Positions 13,900-20,874 of a stretch of 26,823 nucleotides of DNA are shown one piece after another (position 1 is the stretch's first letter; every line of letters starts with the position of its first letter). The DNA comes from an uncultured Robinsoniella sp. Its GTDB lineage: Bacteria; Bacillota; Clostridia; Lachnospirales; Lachnospiraceae. Made by a program: the position numbers and the translations under genes. The stretch lies in the NCBI GenBank assembly GCA_900539655.1, contig UQCR01000093.1, positions 1-26,823 on the forward strand. Reading direction: 5' to 3'. The notes beneath the pieces are model-generated. The model did no database searches, was not told where the DNA came from, and was given only the letters and a program-made list of their open reading frames with translations.

Positions 13900-14472
13900 A
13901 TGCAATTATTAAAAGATCGAATTTTAAAAGATGGTGTGGTAAAGCCCGGTCATGTATTAAAAGTGGACAGCTTTTTAAATCATCAGATGGACATCCAGTT
14001 AATTAATGAAATAGGGAAAGAGTTTCGCAGACGCTTTCCAAGCGATAAGATTACCAAGATCTTAACCATAGAAGCTTCCGGAATTGGCATTGCCTGTATT
14101 GCAGCCCAGTATTTTAACGTTCCGGTTATTTTTGCAAAAAAGGCACAGAGCATTAATATTGATGGAGATGTATACCAGTCCAAGGTAGAATCCTTTACCC
14201 ATAAACGTACATACGATGTTATTTTATCAAAACGTTTCTTAAATGCTGATGACCACGTATTAATCATTGATGACTTCCTGGCTAACGGATGTGCGCTGAG
14301 AGGACTGATTGAAATCGTGAAACAGTCCGGTGCAACCATTGAAGGTGCAGGTATTGTCATTGAAAAGGGCTTTCAGGAAGGGGGCGCCATGATTCGGGAA
14401 CAGGGCGTTCATCTGGAGTCTCTTGCAATTGTAGAATCCATGACTGATGACGGGTTAACGTTTTGCAGCTAA
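13900..14472 (+). CDS. xpt: Xanthine phosphoribosyltransferase
   Basis: This enzyme converts xanthine and PRPP to XMP, the salvage alternative to oxidation. The 190-residue length matches the B. subtilis enzyme (about 194). The PRPP-binding loop is VLIIDDFLANGCA (residues 120-132), and the family-typical N-terminus LLKDRILKDGVVKPGHVLKV and SFLNHQMD are present, as is FAKKAQSINIDGDVY. GGAGG lies 11 bases before the ATG. The gene is monocistronic, ends at a bidirectional terminator and is divergent from the purine permease, so purine uptake can feed either salvage or the xdh enzyme. Confidence 0.96.
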   Translation: MQLLKDRILKDGVVKPGHVLKVDSFLNHQMDIQLINEIGKEFRRRFPSDKITKILTIEASGIGIACIAAQYFNVPVIFAKKAQSINIDGDVYQSKVESFTHKRTYDVILSKRFLNADDHVLIIDDFLANGCALRGLIEIVKQSGATIEGAGIVIEKGFQEGGAMIREQGVHLESLAIVESMTDDGLTFCS

Positions 14473-14506
14473 TCGTGTCTTATTAATAAGGGTATTTAAA
14501 AAGAAT

Positions 14507-14547
14507 GGCAGCCCATAACGAGATTTAGTTATGAGCTGCCGTTTTTA
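14507..14547. terminator. Bidirectional terminator after xpt
   Basis: GGCAGCCCATAAC (14507-14519) pairs with GTTATGAGCTGCC (14528-14540) with one internal mismatch and an 8-base loop. GTTTTTATT follows on the plus strand. On the minus strand the stem is followed by ATTCTTTTT, so it can also end the DUF3892 gene. Confidence 0.88.
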
Positions 14548-14551
14548 TTGC

Positions 14552-14848
14552 TTAGCCGGAAATAGAAGGCAGATTACTCAGATTATTATTTTCTGTATCA
14601 TCCGGAAGGGATTTCAGATACTCAGAACCATTGCGGTGCGCAATTCCCACACCACGGATTCCTCCTTCTTTGGCAAGGAATACTCCTTCTTCTTTGGAAA
14701 CGGTTGATCCGTCCGATAATTGGTAACCGGTTACGCGTCCTCCATTTTTAACAAGCCCTATAATTGTTTGTGCATCACTTTGAGGATTGGGAATTTCATC
14801 TAAGGCATTACGTGCCAGAGCAATACCCAATGTATTATTATCTTCCAT
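14552..14848 (-). CDS. DUF3892 domain protein
   Basis: This 98-residue acidic cytoplasmic protein has a C-terminal DUF3892 domain: GLVKNGGRVTGYQLSDG, then EGVFLAKEGGIRGVGIAHR, then the typical end GSEYLKSLPDDTENNNLSNLP. DUF3892 has no established function; it is common in Firmicutes as a stand-alone small protein. The frame is open to 14902, but AGGAGGTG lies seven bases before the ATG at 14848, which decides the start. It stands alone between two convergent/codirectional units and shows no link to its neighbours. Confidence 0.85.
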   Translation of the reverse strand: MEDNNTLGIALARNALDEIPNPQSDAQTIIGLVKNGGRVTGYQLSDGSTVSKEEGVFLAKEGGIRGVGIAHRNGSEYLKSLPDDTENNNLSNLPSISG

Positions 14849-14926
14849 TGTATGACACCTCCTGTCAGAAATAGTGTCTGCAAATCCCCTCAGGATATAC
14901 AATGACAGGTATATATACAGAAATTA

Positions 14927-15916
14927 CTATAATTCATTCCCGTTCTTCACTCCGTTTAAAAACGCCATTGCATTTTCCACCGTTGTCTGGCTGATTGCAT
15001 TCAATGCCTCTTTTGTAAAAAAGCCCTGGTGTGATGTAACCATTACATTTGGAAAGGACAACAGCCTTGCCATCGTAGAATGACCCAGAATTCTCTCAGA
15101 GAGATCTTCATAAACACTTCCATTCTCTTCCTCATACACATCCAGTCCCACTGCAAAGAATTTCCCTTCCCGGATTCCTTTAATGAGATCTTCCGTTTTA
15201 ATCAGTCCGCCTCTGGACGTATTGACCAGAATGACACCATCTTTCATTTTATTGATGGTTTCCGTATTAATTAAATGATAGGTATTCTCGAACATCGGAC
15301 AATGAAGGGATATTAAATCCGATTCTTTTAAAAGGGTATCCAAATCCACATATTCCAAGAAATCCAGCGTATTATTGGGATAGAGGTCATATCCGATCAC
15401 CCGCATGCCAAACCCCTTGCAAATCCGTGCCATTGCAATTCCAATTTTACCGGTTCCTATAATTCCGGCTGTTTTTCCGTGAAGATTAACACCCATCAGT
15501 CCACTTAAGCTGAAATCATTTTCCCTGCCTTTGATATAGGCCTTATGGGTATGCCGGTTAGCGGTAAGAACCAGCGCCATAGCATGTTCCGCCACTGCTT
15601 CCGGCGAGTATCCCGGTACATGCATAACGGTTATACCATGCTTTTTAGCCTGCTCAAGGTCTACATTATTATATCCGGCTGAGCGCATCAGGATTAATTT
15701 CACACCGCATTTATTCAACATATCTATGGCAGGCGCACTTAAATCCATATTTACAAATGCGCAGACTGCATCATACCCCCATGCCAGACTTGCCGTCTCC
15801 GGTGTCAGATTTGGCTCAATATATGTGATATCAAGATCTTTGTATGTTTTATCCCGGAGTATTTTCTCAAAAAACTCTTCATCGTAATTCTTAGTACCAA
15901 AAAATAAAATTTTCAT
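14927..15916 (-). CDS. ldhA: D-lactate dehydrogenase (D-2-hydroxyacid dehydrogenase)
   Basis: This NAD-dependent enzyme reduces pyruvate to D-lactate in fermentation. From the chosen start it has 329 residues, normal for the family. The Rossmann motif GIIGTGKIG lies at 151-159, and the catalytic triad is Arg235 (NTSRGG), Glu264 (DVYEEE) and His296 (SHQGFFT); these numbers equal those of the Lactobacillus enzyme. HQ-x-F-F-T after the active-site His is typical of true D-lactate dehydrogenases rather than hydroxyisocaproate or glycerate enzymes. The frame is open to 15964, but GAGGAG seven bases before the ATG at 15916 fixes the start. It lies downstream of a strong hairpin at 15944-15985 and appears monocistronic. 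Confidence 0.92.
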   Translation of the reverse strand: MKILFFGTKNYDEEFFEKILRDKTYKDLDITYIEPNLTPETASLAWGYDAVCAFVNMDLSAPAIDMLNKCGVKLILMRSAGYNNVDLEQAKKHGITVMHVPGYSPEAVAEHAMALVLTANRHTHKAYIKGRENDFSLSGLMGVNLHGKTAGIIGTGKIGIAMARICKGFGMRVIGYDLYPNNTLDFLEYVDLDTLLKESDLISLHCPMFENTYHLINTETINKMKDGVILVNTSRGGLIKTEDLIKGIREGKFFAVGLDVYEEENGSVYEDLSERILGHSTMARLLSFPNVMVTSHQGFFTKEALNAISQTTVENAMAFLNGVKNGNEL

Positions 15917-15943
15917 GTGATATCTCCTCTTCATATTAAAAGG

Positions 15944-15985
15944 TAATAGAGCATCCTGCAGCAATAGTCACAGGATGCTCTATTA
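15944..15985 (-). terminator. Hairpin terminator downstream of the YtrA-type ABC operon
   Basis: A perfect 15-bp inverted repeat (TAATAGAGCATCCTG at 15944-15958, CAGGATGCTCTATTA at 15971-15985) with a 12-base loop lies after the ABC-2 permease stop. On the minus strand it is followed by CCTTTTAATATG, a weak U tract. It also sits just upstream of the ldhA start, so attenuation of read-through into ldhA is possible. Confidence 0.65.
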
Positions 15986-16047
15986 TTATAACACTTTTTA
16001 CTAATGGGTGATAGGCTCCACCATTTTATTTATCAGTTACTTGTCAG

Positions 16048-18060
16048 CTATTTTTCACCAAATCTGTCCTTGATACACTGGGGAATATTATCATTATACA
16101 AGTACATATAGCTGCTTATTGTATCACCCTTTTCATTTTTATAAGTTACCGTTACATCGTATAGAGAAGATTGAGGATACAGGAAATAGTCATTGACTGT
16201 TGAACTCACCAGTTTATCAGCAATTTCTTCGAAATCTTCTTTGGAACTGAAAACTTCTTCCCGGCTGCCCTGTTCTTCATACTTCAGCACTCTCATAGAA
16301 ATGACCTTATCCGGATCCAGTTTTGCATCCACATTATAACCATATTCTTTTAACAGTGCAAGGGTTTTTTCGAAACAAGGATACAAGCTGTAGGATCCGC
16401 CGGGAACTTTTTTGTTAATGCCCTCCAGGCGAAGGCTGACCATGCTGAATGCTTTCATATCCTCATATTTCATAGCTGCAAGTTCTTCACGGAAGGTATC
16501 TACCAGTGAAATCAGCTGCTTGCTGCTCAGGTTCAACTGAATGGATTCATCCATTTTAACCAGCTCTACCTTACCGATCTCATCTCCCGTCAGATTTATA
16601 GCCGGATACAATCCTTCTTTATATTCAGGCATCTGATATAATTCTTCTAAGCCTTTTTCAATCACACTGTGTTCTGCCTGATAAGAACGGATCTTTTCTT
16701 TTCCATTTTTCAAATGATACTTTACGATCACATTATTTGTTAATACACCATCTGGTACATTTAACGCAGACTCTACGATATCATAAATGTTGTCCAGCTT
16801 TGTTACCTGCATATGATCCATTACATAAGATTTTGTATCGGACCCGTAAATGTAGCTGCCATTGTCACTCCATTTTTCATATACATTCATCGCAAGTCCG
16901 TCAACCCAAATTGCTGCGCTTTCCACATTTTCTTCTTTTGGAATATTGCGGTCATAGCCGAATACATCAAATCGGAAAACTCCAATAATTGCAAATGAAA
17001 CAATCAGGGATGCAAACATGAGTTTCTTTCGGTCCAGTACTTTCGTAAAGTCAATTTGATAGATAAATTCTATAATTGCACTGCTGATAATTCCACCAAA
17101 CAGCACACCAAATGCCAGCCACAGATCTTTACCTTCAATCGCCATCATATGTGCGATGAATCCGCAGGCGATGGAAATCGGCACTACCAGCATAAATTTA
17201 ATAACAGATTCTGTTTTCGGAAATGCGATTGCCCGCTCCGATGCTTCTGAAGAACGCATACGGTACAAATAGATCACAAGTACAAGCATTACCGCAAAAG
17301 TCACAATTGCAATCAACAGTTCTTTTAAGAACATCGATCCATCACTTGCTGCCCCAACCGTCAGTCCGTAGAGAAACAGCGGTGAGAAATACTCAGCCAG
17401 CTTCATCCAAAAACTTTCATTCTGATAAAATGTTTTAAAGAATATGCTGAATAATCCAGTTGTGAGGAAAATAACTCCCGGCAGATACATAAAAAATACT
17501 CCGACCGCAAGAATTCCCACCACAATTTTTCCAGTGAGCATCATTGCAAAGATTACGGTGATATAAACCAGAAGGTAGAATACAATATGAATAAATCCAC
17601 CCAAAAGTACCTGGCCTACCACACCTCCGGTGGTAACACCCCTAAGTGCCCCGATAAATAGCACAATTAGTATGTTTACAAAAAACGGTACCACAAACTG
17701 CAGAATGCCGCTTAAAAACTGCACCCAGAAGAAGTTCTCCCGTTTAATGGGAAGACTGTGGTAAAAATCCAGTTTTGTTGAAGAATGCAGATAGGAAAAT
17801 CTGGACACACCGCATAAAACTGCACTTGATACTGTCAGGAAAATGATAAAGCCATTATAAGACAGTAGTCCGGCAAACTGGGTGATAACTTCTTTTAACG
17901 TCCATCCTCCATTTTTCATTGTCGCCAGCATCTGATCCAGGGTGAAAATTCCCCTTACCGTTAATAACAGGAAAAATGCCAGGGATATAATCGCAATTAT
18001 GCCGCCGCTGCGTTTCAAATCCTGTTTCAATAACTTAGAGAATGAGATTTTTGATGTCAT
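16048..18060 (-). CDS. ABC-2-type transporter permease with C-terminal extracytoplasmic (DUF6449-like) domain
   Basis: This 670-residue membrane protein pairs with the ATPase encoded just upstream. The N-terminal half has about eight to ten helices (for example IIAIISLAFFLLLTVRGIF, VVPFFVNILIVLFIGAL, FGVLFGGIISSAIIEFIY, LIVSFAIIGVFRF). It includes the motif STKLDFYHSLPIKRE, common in the first cytoplasmic loop of this group. The C-terminal roughly 300 residues are hydrophilic and begin after FDVFGYDRNIPKEENVES; I match them by eye to DUF6449. GGAGGTGG eight bases before the ATG at 18060 decides the start over the GTG at 18081. It overlaps the ATPase gene by 26 bases. The B. subtilis Ytr system is the nearest studied relative and responds to cell-wall antibiotics; that role here is inferred. 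Confidence 0.85.
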   Translation of the reverse strand: MTSKISFSKLLKQDLKRSGGIIAIISLAFFLLLTVRGIFTLDQMLATMKNGGWTLKEVITQFAGLLSYNGFIIFLTVSSAVLCGVSRFSYLHSSTKLDFYHSLPIKRENFFWVQFLSGILQFVVPFFVNILIVLFIGALRGVTTGGVVGQVLLGGFIHIVFYLLVYITVIFAMMLTGKIVVGILAVGVFFMYLPGVIFLTTGLFSIFFKTFYQNESFWMKLAEYFSPLFLYGLTVGAASDGSMFLKELLIAIVTFAVMLVLVIYLYRMRSSEASERAIAFPKTESVIKFMLVVPISIACGFIAHMMAIEGKDLWLAFGVLFGGIISSAIIEFIYQIDFTKVLDRKKLMFASLIVSFAIIGVFRFDVFGYDRNIPKEENVESAAIWVDGLAMNVYEKWSDNGSYIYGSDTKSYVMDHMQVTKLDNIYDIVESALNVPDGVLTNNVIVKYHLKNGKEKIRSYQAEHSVIEKGLEELYQMPEYKEGLYPAINLTGDEIGKVELVKMDESIQLNLSSKQLISLVDTFREELAAMKYEDMKAFSMVSLRLEGINKKVPGGSYSLYPCFEKTLALLKEYGYNVDAKLDPDKVISMRVLKYEEQGSREEVFSSKEDFEEIADKLVSSTVNDYFLYPQSSLYDVTVTYKNEKGDTISSYMYLYNDNIPQCIKDRFGEK

Positions 18061-18937
18061 ATCCTGCCACCTCCGTTTCACTTATAAATATTTCCTCAAG
18101 CGACAGTGGAAGGATTTCATAAAACAATGGCTTCTTACTTCCAACCAATGCCAGAATTGTCTCCTTCTTGCCACGTACGGTCAGGGATACCAGAGAGCCT
18201 CTTTTTTCATACTGCATTACATCCAGCTCTTTTAGAATTTCCTCTTCCGCCGTAGGATTTTGAATTACATACTGCAGCTTATGGATTTCAAATCTCATAT
18301 CTTCCAAATCTCTTGACAGCAGGATACCGCCTTCATGCAACAGTCCTACGTGATCGCAGATATCTTCCAGTTCCCTTAAATTGTGGGACGCAATAATCGG
18401 TGTAAAATCCCTGTTTAAAATCTCACTCGCAAAGATACTCTTTACTGCCTGCCTCATAACCGGGTCAAGCCCGTCAAACGTTTCATCACATAGCAGATAT
18501 TTCGTGTTTGTACAAATACCCAGCAATACAGATACCTGTTTTTTCATACCTTTAGAAAATGTATTAATTTTACGCTTCATATCCAGACCAAATTTTTCAA
18601 CAAGTTCAATAAATCGAAATTCACTGAATTCCGGATAAATAATTTTATAGTATTCCATCATTTCCTTTACCGTAGCATTATTAAAATAATACGGAGTATC
18701 GGGAATGAAGCAAACTAGTTTTTTTGCCTGAATATTTTCAAAAACTTCCATATTATCAATTTTAACAGAGCCTTTGTCTGCCTTTAATATCCCACTCAGA
18801 ATTCTCATGAAGGTACTTTTTCCAGCTCCGTTGGTTCCAACCAAGCCAAAAACGGAACCCTCCCGAATCGTGGTGCTGATATCCGTAATTGCTTTAATGT
18901 CGCCAAATGACTTACTAATGGACATTACTTCTATCAT
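18035..18937 (-). CDS. YtrB-like ABC transporter ATPase
   Basis: This 300-residue ABC ATPase partners the large permease. Walker A is GTNGAGKS (34-41). The signature is FSKGMKKQ (127-134) instead of LSGGQ, and the Walker B region is LLCDETFDGLDP (148-159), with Thr where most have Pro. Both variations are common among YtrB-like export ATPases, so they do not imply inactivity. The switch His lies in IASHNLRELEDICD. A C-terminal regulatory extension of about 80 residues follows the nucleotide-binding domain. The start overlaps the GntR gene by 23 bases and has AGGTAAAC-type upstream sequence. Direction (probably export or membrane remodelling) is inferred. Confidence 0.92.
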   Translation of the reverse strand: MIEVMSISKSFGDIKAITDISTTIREGSVFGLVGTNGAGKSTFMRILSGILKADKGSVKIDNMEVFENIQAKKLVCFIPDTPYYFNNATVKEMMEYYKIIYPEFSEFRFIELVEKFGLDMKRKINTFSKGMKKQVSVLLGICTNTKYLLCDETFDGLDPVMRQAVKSIFASEILNRDFTPIIASHNLRELEDICDHVGLLHEGGILLSRDLEDMRFEIHKLQYVIQNPTAEEEILKELDVMQYEKRGSLVSLTVRGKKETILALVGSKKPLFYEILPLSLEEIFISETEVAGYDIKNLIL

Positions 18938-19304
18938 AGTTTACCTCCCCATACACCTCATCAACTTTAATGTAAAATTCATCCCTCGTGATTCCTAATT
19001 CCTTTCCCTGTGATACAACTGTCTGAAAATCATCGAATGCGACTTTCTTCTTTTGTACCAGCAGATTTCTGTCTCCTGTGACAAAATTCCCCTTTCCTTT
19101 CACAGGGTAGATAAATCCCTGCTGCTCCAGCTGAGTATAAGCTTTCTGAATTGTATTGGGGTTAATCGATAAATCCATTGCCAGCTTGCGTACAGAAGGC
19201 ATTTGACTGTCAGGCTCCATTACGCCTTTCACAATCAGCATTTGAAACTTTTCCACAATTTGCTCATAAATGGGCCGCCTGTCTTTGTAGTCAACAATAA
19301 TCAT
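18915..19304 (-). CDS. YtrA-subfamily GntR transcriptional repressor
   Basis: This 129-residue regulator has an N-terminal winged helix (residues about 5-75: DRRPIYEQIVEKFQMLIVKG, MPSVRKLAMDLSINPNTIQKAY, then QQGFIYPVKGKGNFV). A short C-terminal dimerisation segment replaces a large effector domain, which defines the YtrA subfamily. AAAGGAGAG precedes the ATG. It is first in an operon with the ATPase and permease, and its promoter carries a symmetric TGTACTA-N7-TAGTACA site, consistent with autorepression. YtrA-type repressors of B. subtilis are relieved by cell-wall-active antibiotics; the inducer here is unknown. Confidence 0.93.
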   Translation of the reverse strand: MIIVDYKDRRPIYEQIVEKFQMLIVKGVMEPDSQMPSVRKLAMDLSINPNTIQKAYTQLEQQGFIYPVKGKGNFVTGDRNLLVQKKKVAFDDFQTVVSQGKELGITRDEFYIKVDEVYGEVNYDRSNVH

Positions 19305-19338
19305 GAGACTCTCCTTTCTGAAATACTGCCATATTATC

Positions 19339-19359
19339 TGTACTATCTATATTAGTACA
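19339..19359. promoter_or_regulatory. Putative YtrA-type operator
   Basis: TGTACTA (19339-19345) and TAGTACA (19353-19359) form a perfect 7-bp inverted repeat with a 7-base spacer that covers the -10 hexamer of the GntR-ABC operon. Position and symmetry fit binding of the dimeric GntR protein and steric repression. Confidence 0.7.
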
Positions 19360-19378
19360 CGTATGCCTCTATTGTCAA
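19349..19378 (-). promoter_or_regulatory. Promoter of the GntR-ABC operon
   Basis: On the minus strand, consensus TTGACA (19378-19373) and TAATAT (19354-19349) are spaced by 18 bases. The start would be near 19342, about 40 bases before the GntR ATG. The -10 is inside the inverted repeat described at 19339-19359. Confidence 0.7.
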
Positions 19379-19379
19379 C

Positions 19380-19678
19380 GCCATAATTCTTAGGAAAATC
19401 TGAAGCTGTTAACTATCATTGATCTAAGCAAACGACCACATTCTATACCAAAATTCAGATTCATTCTGATCAAGATGCCCGATTCTGTACAAAGAAATCC
19501 AGGCCATTCTCACCAATACGTGAAAATGACCCGGATTCTGCACACTTCGTACCATTTCTTTCAATTCTTTCCCTGCTGACTCTTACTGTCCACATACTCA
19601 ATACAATAACCTTTTTACTCCCTTTTATGTTGAATTTATATAATTCTGCTAACTATGCTCCCTCATTGTATATAAAAA
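19380..19678. other. Noncoding stretch, possible insertion-sequence remnant
   Basis: There is no plausible gene here. Between 19440 and 19540 the pentamer ATTCT recurs five times (19440, 19463, 19482, 19506, 19535) in partly similar contexts such as CCGATTCTGTACA and CGGATTCTGCACA. This resembles the multiple transposase-binding repeats seen at ends of IS21-type elements, but no transposase or matching end is present, so it is at best debris. From 19560 to 19678 nothing stands out. Confidence 0.3.
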
Positions 19679-19924
19679 TCATTCTAAACTTTTTAACAAA
19701 TGATCTCTTGCTTCTTCGGAATTCTGATAGTCTGCATCTTCTTCTAACATATAGTTTATGGTAACATTCCATTCACTTACGGGAAATTGCAATGCTGGGA
19801 TACCTTTGATGGCTGCACATATCTTTGTCTTATTGTATTTCGTATTTACCTGGCGCAAGTCTGATACATAGCAATCCAGCTCCTGCGCTAAAATATCCAG
19901 TACAGACTTTTTAAAGTTTTCCAT
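19679..19924 (-). CDS. Hypothetical protein, 81 residues
   Basis: This is a small, mildly acidic cytoplasmic protein. It begins MENFKKSVLDILAQELDCYVSDLRQVN, then TKICAAIKGIPALQFPVSEWNVTINYMLEE, and ends EEARDHLLKSLE. Helix-rich composition is apparent; there is no signal peptide, membrane helix or known motif. The start at 19924 was chosen because AAAGGAAG lies eight bases upstream; the frame extends to 19948 without a better site. It is next to a serine resolvase and the repeats at 19968-20085, so it may be cargo or an accessory of that small element, or be controlled by those repeats. Function unknown. Confidence 0.65.
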   Translation of the reverse strand: MENFKKSVLDILAQELDCYVSDLRQVNTKYNKTKICAAIKGIPALQFPVSEWNVTINYMLEEDADYQNSEEARDHLLKSLE

Positions 19925-19967
19925 AATTTGTGCTTCCTTTCCGAACAATATGATAGCAACTGTCTAG

Positions 19968-20085
19968 AAAAGTAGACTTTTTTTGACAGATTAGAAAGTG
20001 GTAAATTATAGCATTTTACCCTACATTTAGTATTATACATAGTATGTCAAAAAAAGTCTACTTTAACTGGCAAAAAAAGTCTACA
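19968..20085. repeat. Res/inverton-like repeat cluster next to serine resolvase
   Basis: A 20-bp perfect inverted repeat has arms at 19969-19988 and 20045-20064. Each arm contains a near-palindrome with a 2-bp centre: AAAGT-AG-ACTTT (19969-19980) and AAAGT-CT-ACTTT (20053-20064). A third, partial copy TGGCAAAAAAAGTCTAC (20069-20085) is a direct repeat of the right arm 24 bases away. The 56 bases between the arms include a further dyad GGTAAA/TTTACC (20000-20005, 20015-20020). Two-base-centred half-site pairs are what serine recombinases cut, and the 118-base span is close to a Tn3-type res site. The site lies after the resolvase gene and before the 81-residue gene. Confidence 0.75.
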
Positions 20086-20100
20086 ATTTTTGATAAAAAA

Positions 20101-20694
20101 TTATTTATTTTCCAATTTTAACCAATTAAGAAACGTCTGATGGGATATTCCCATCTTTTTCGCTGCTTTACGACTGGATATTTCTCCTTTTATCCAGAGT
20201 TTTCTCCATTTTGGAAAATCCGGATGAATGGGTTTTGGCGGTCTGCCAAAACGAACTCCTTTCAAACGTGCAGCAGCTATCCCCTCCGCCTGCCGGGTTC
20301 TTATATTCTGTCTTTCATTTTCCGCAACAAAACTCAATAACTGCAACACCAGATCAGCAATAAAGGTTCCCATCAGATCTTTTCCCTGCCTGGTATCCAG
20401 CAAAGGCATATCAAGTACATAGATATCTATCTTTTTCTCCTTTGTCAATACCCGCCATTGGTAAATGATTTCTTCGTAATTTCTTCCCAGCCGGTCGATA
20501 CTCTTAATGACCAGCAAATCTCCCTCTTTCATTTTCCGCACCAGCCTTTTATATGCCGGCCGGTTAAAATCTTTCCCACTGAGCTTATCCATATAGATAT
20601 TTTCCATTAAAACAGGCAGTGCCAGTAGTGCAAGCAGCTGCCTATCCTCGTTCTGATCCTTGGATGACACTCTGATATAACCGTATGTTTTCAT
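20101..20694 (-). CDS. Serine recombinase of the resolvase/invertase family
   Basis: This 197-residue site-specific recombinase has the catalytic domain first. The nucleophile is Ser10 in YIRVSSKDQNEDRQ, and Arg68 and Arg71 lie in KSIDRLGRN; these positions equal those of gamma-delta resolvase. The long E-helix region (LVLQLLSFVAENERQNIRTR) and the RFGRPPKP linker lead to a C-terminal helix-turn-helix (about residues 168-193, EISSRKAAKKMGISHQTFLNWL). All expected active-site residues are present, so the enzyme looks functional. Its neighbour is the repeat cluster at 19968-20085, the natural candidate for its target. Whether it resolves cointegrates or inverts DNA cannot be told from the protein. 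Confidence 0.93.
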   Translation of the reverse strand: MKTYGYIRVSSKDQNEDRQLLALLALPVLMENIYMDKLSGKDFNRPAYKRLVRKMKEGDLLVIKSIDRLGRNYEEIIYQWRVLTKEKKIDIYVLDMPLLDTRQGKDLMGTFIADLVLQLLSFVAENERQNIRTRQAEGIAAARLKGVRFGRPPKPIHPDFPKWRKLWIKGEISSRKAAKKMGISHQTFLNWLKLENK

Positions 20695-20793
20695 AATCTC
20701 ATCTTATCCTTTCTTCTTTCGTATGAAAATATGATAACGGAAAATCGGCGGAAAAATATTTCCAATTTTTGGCAATTTCAGTTTTAACAGTAA

Positions 20794-20848
20794 AAAACAG
20801 TACATTTTCATCTATTTCAAAAAGAAATAGCGGAAAATGTACTGTTTT
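20794..20848 (-). terminator. Terminator after the BceB-type permease gene
   Basis: AAAACAGTACATTTTC (20794-20809) pairs perfectly with GAAAATGTACTGTTTT (20833-20848), and an inner stem CTATTTC/GAAATAG (20812-20818, 20824-20830) extends the hairpin. On the minus strand the stem runs into a TTTTTT tract. It begins 26 bases past the stop of the permease gene. Confidence 0.88.
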
Positions 20849-20874
20849 CACAGGTTTCTATTTAAATATTATTA

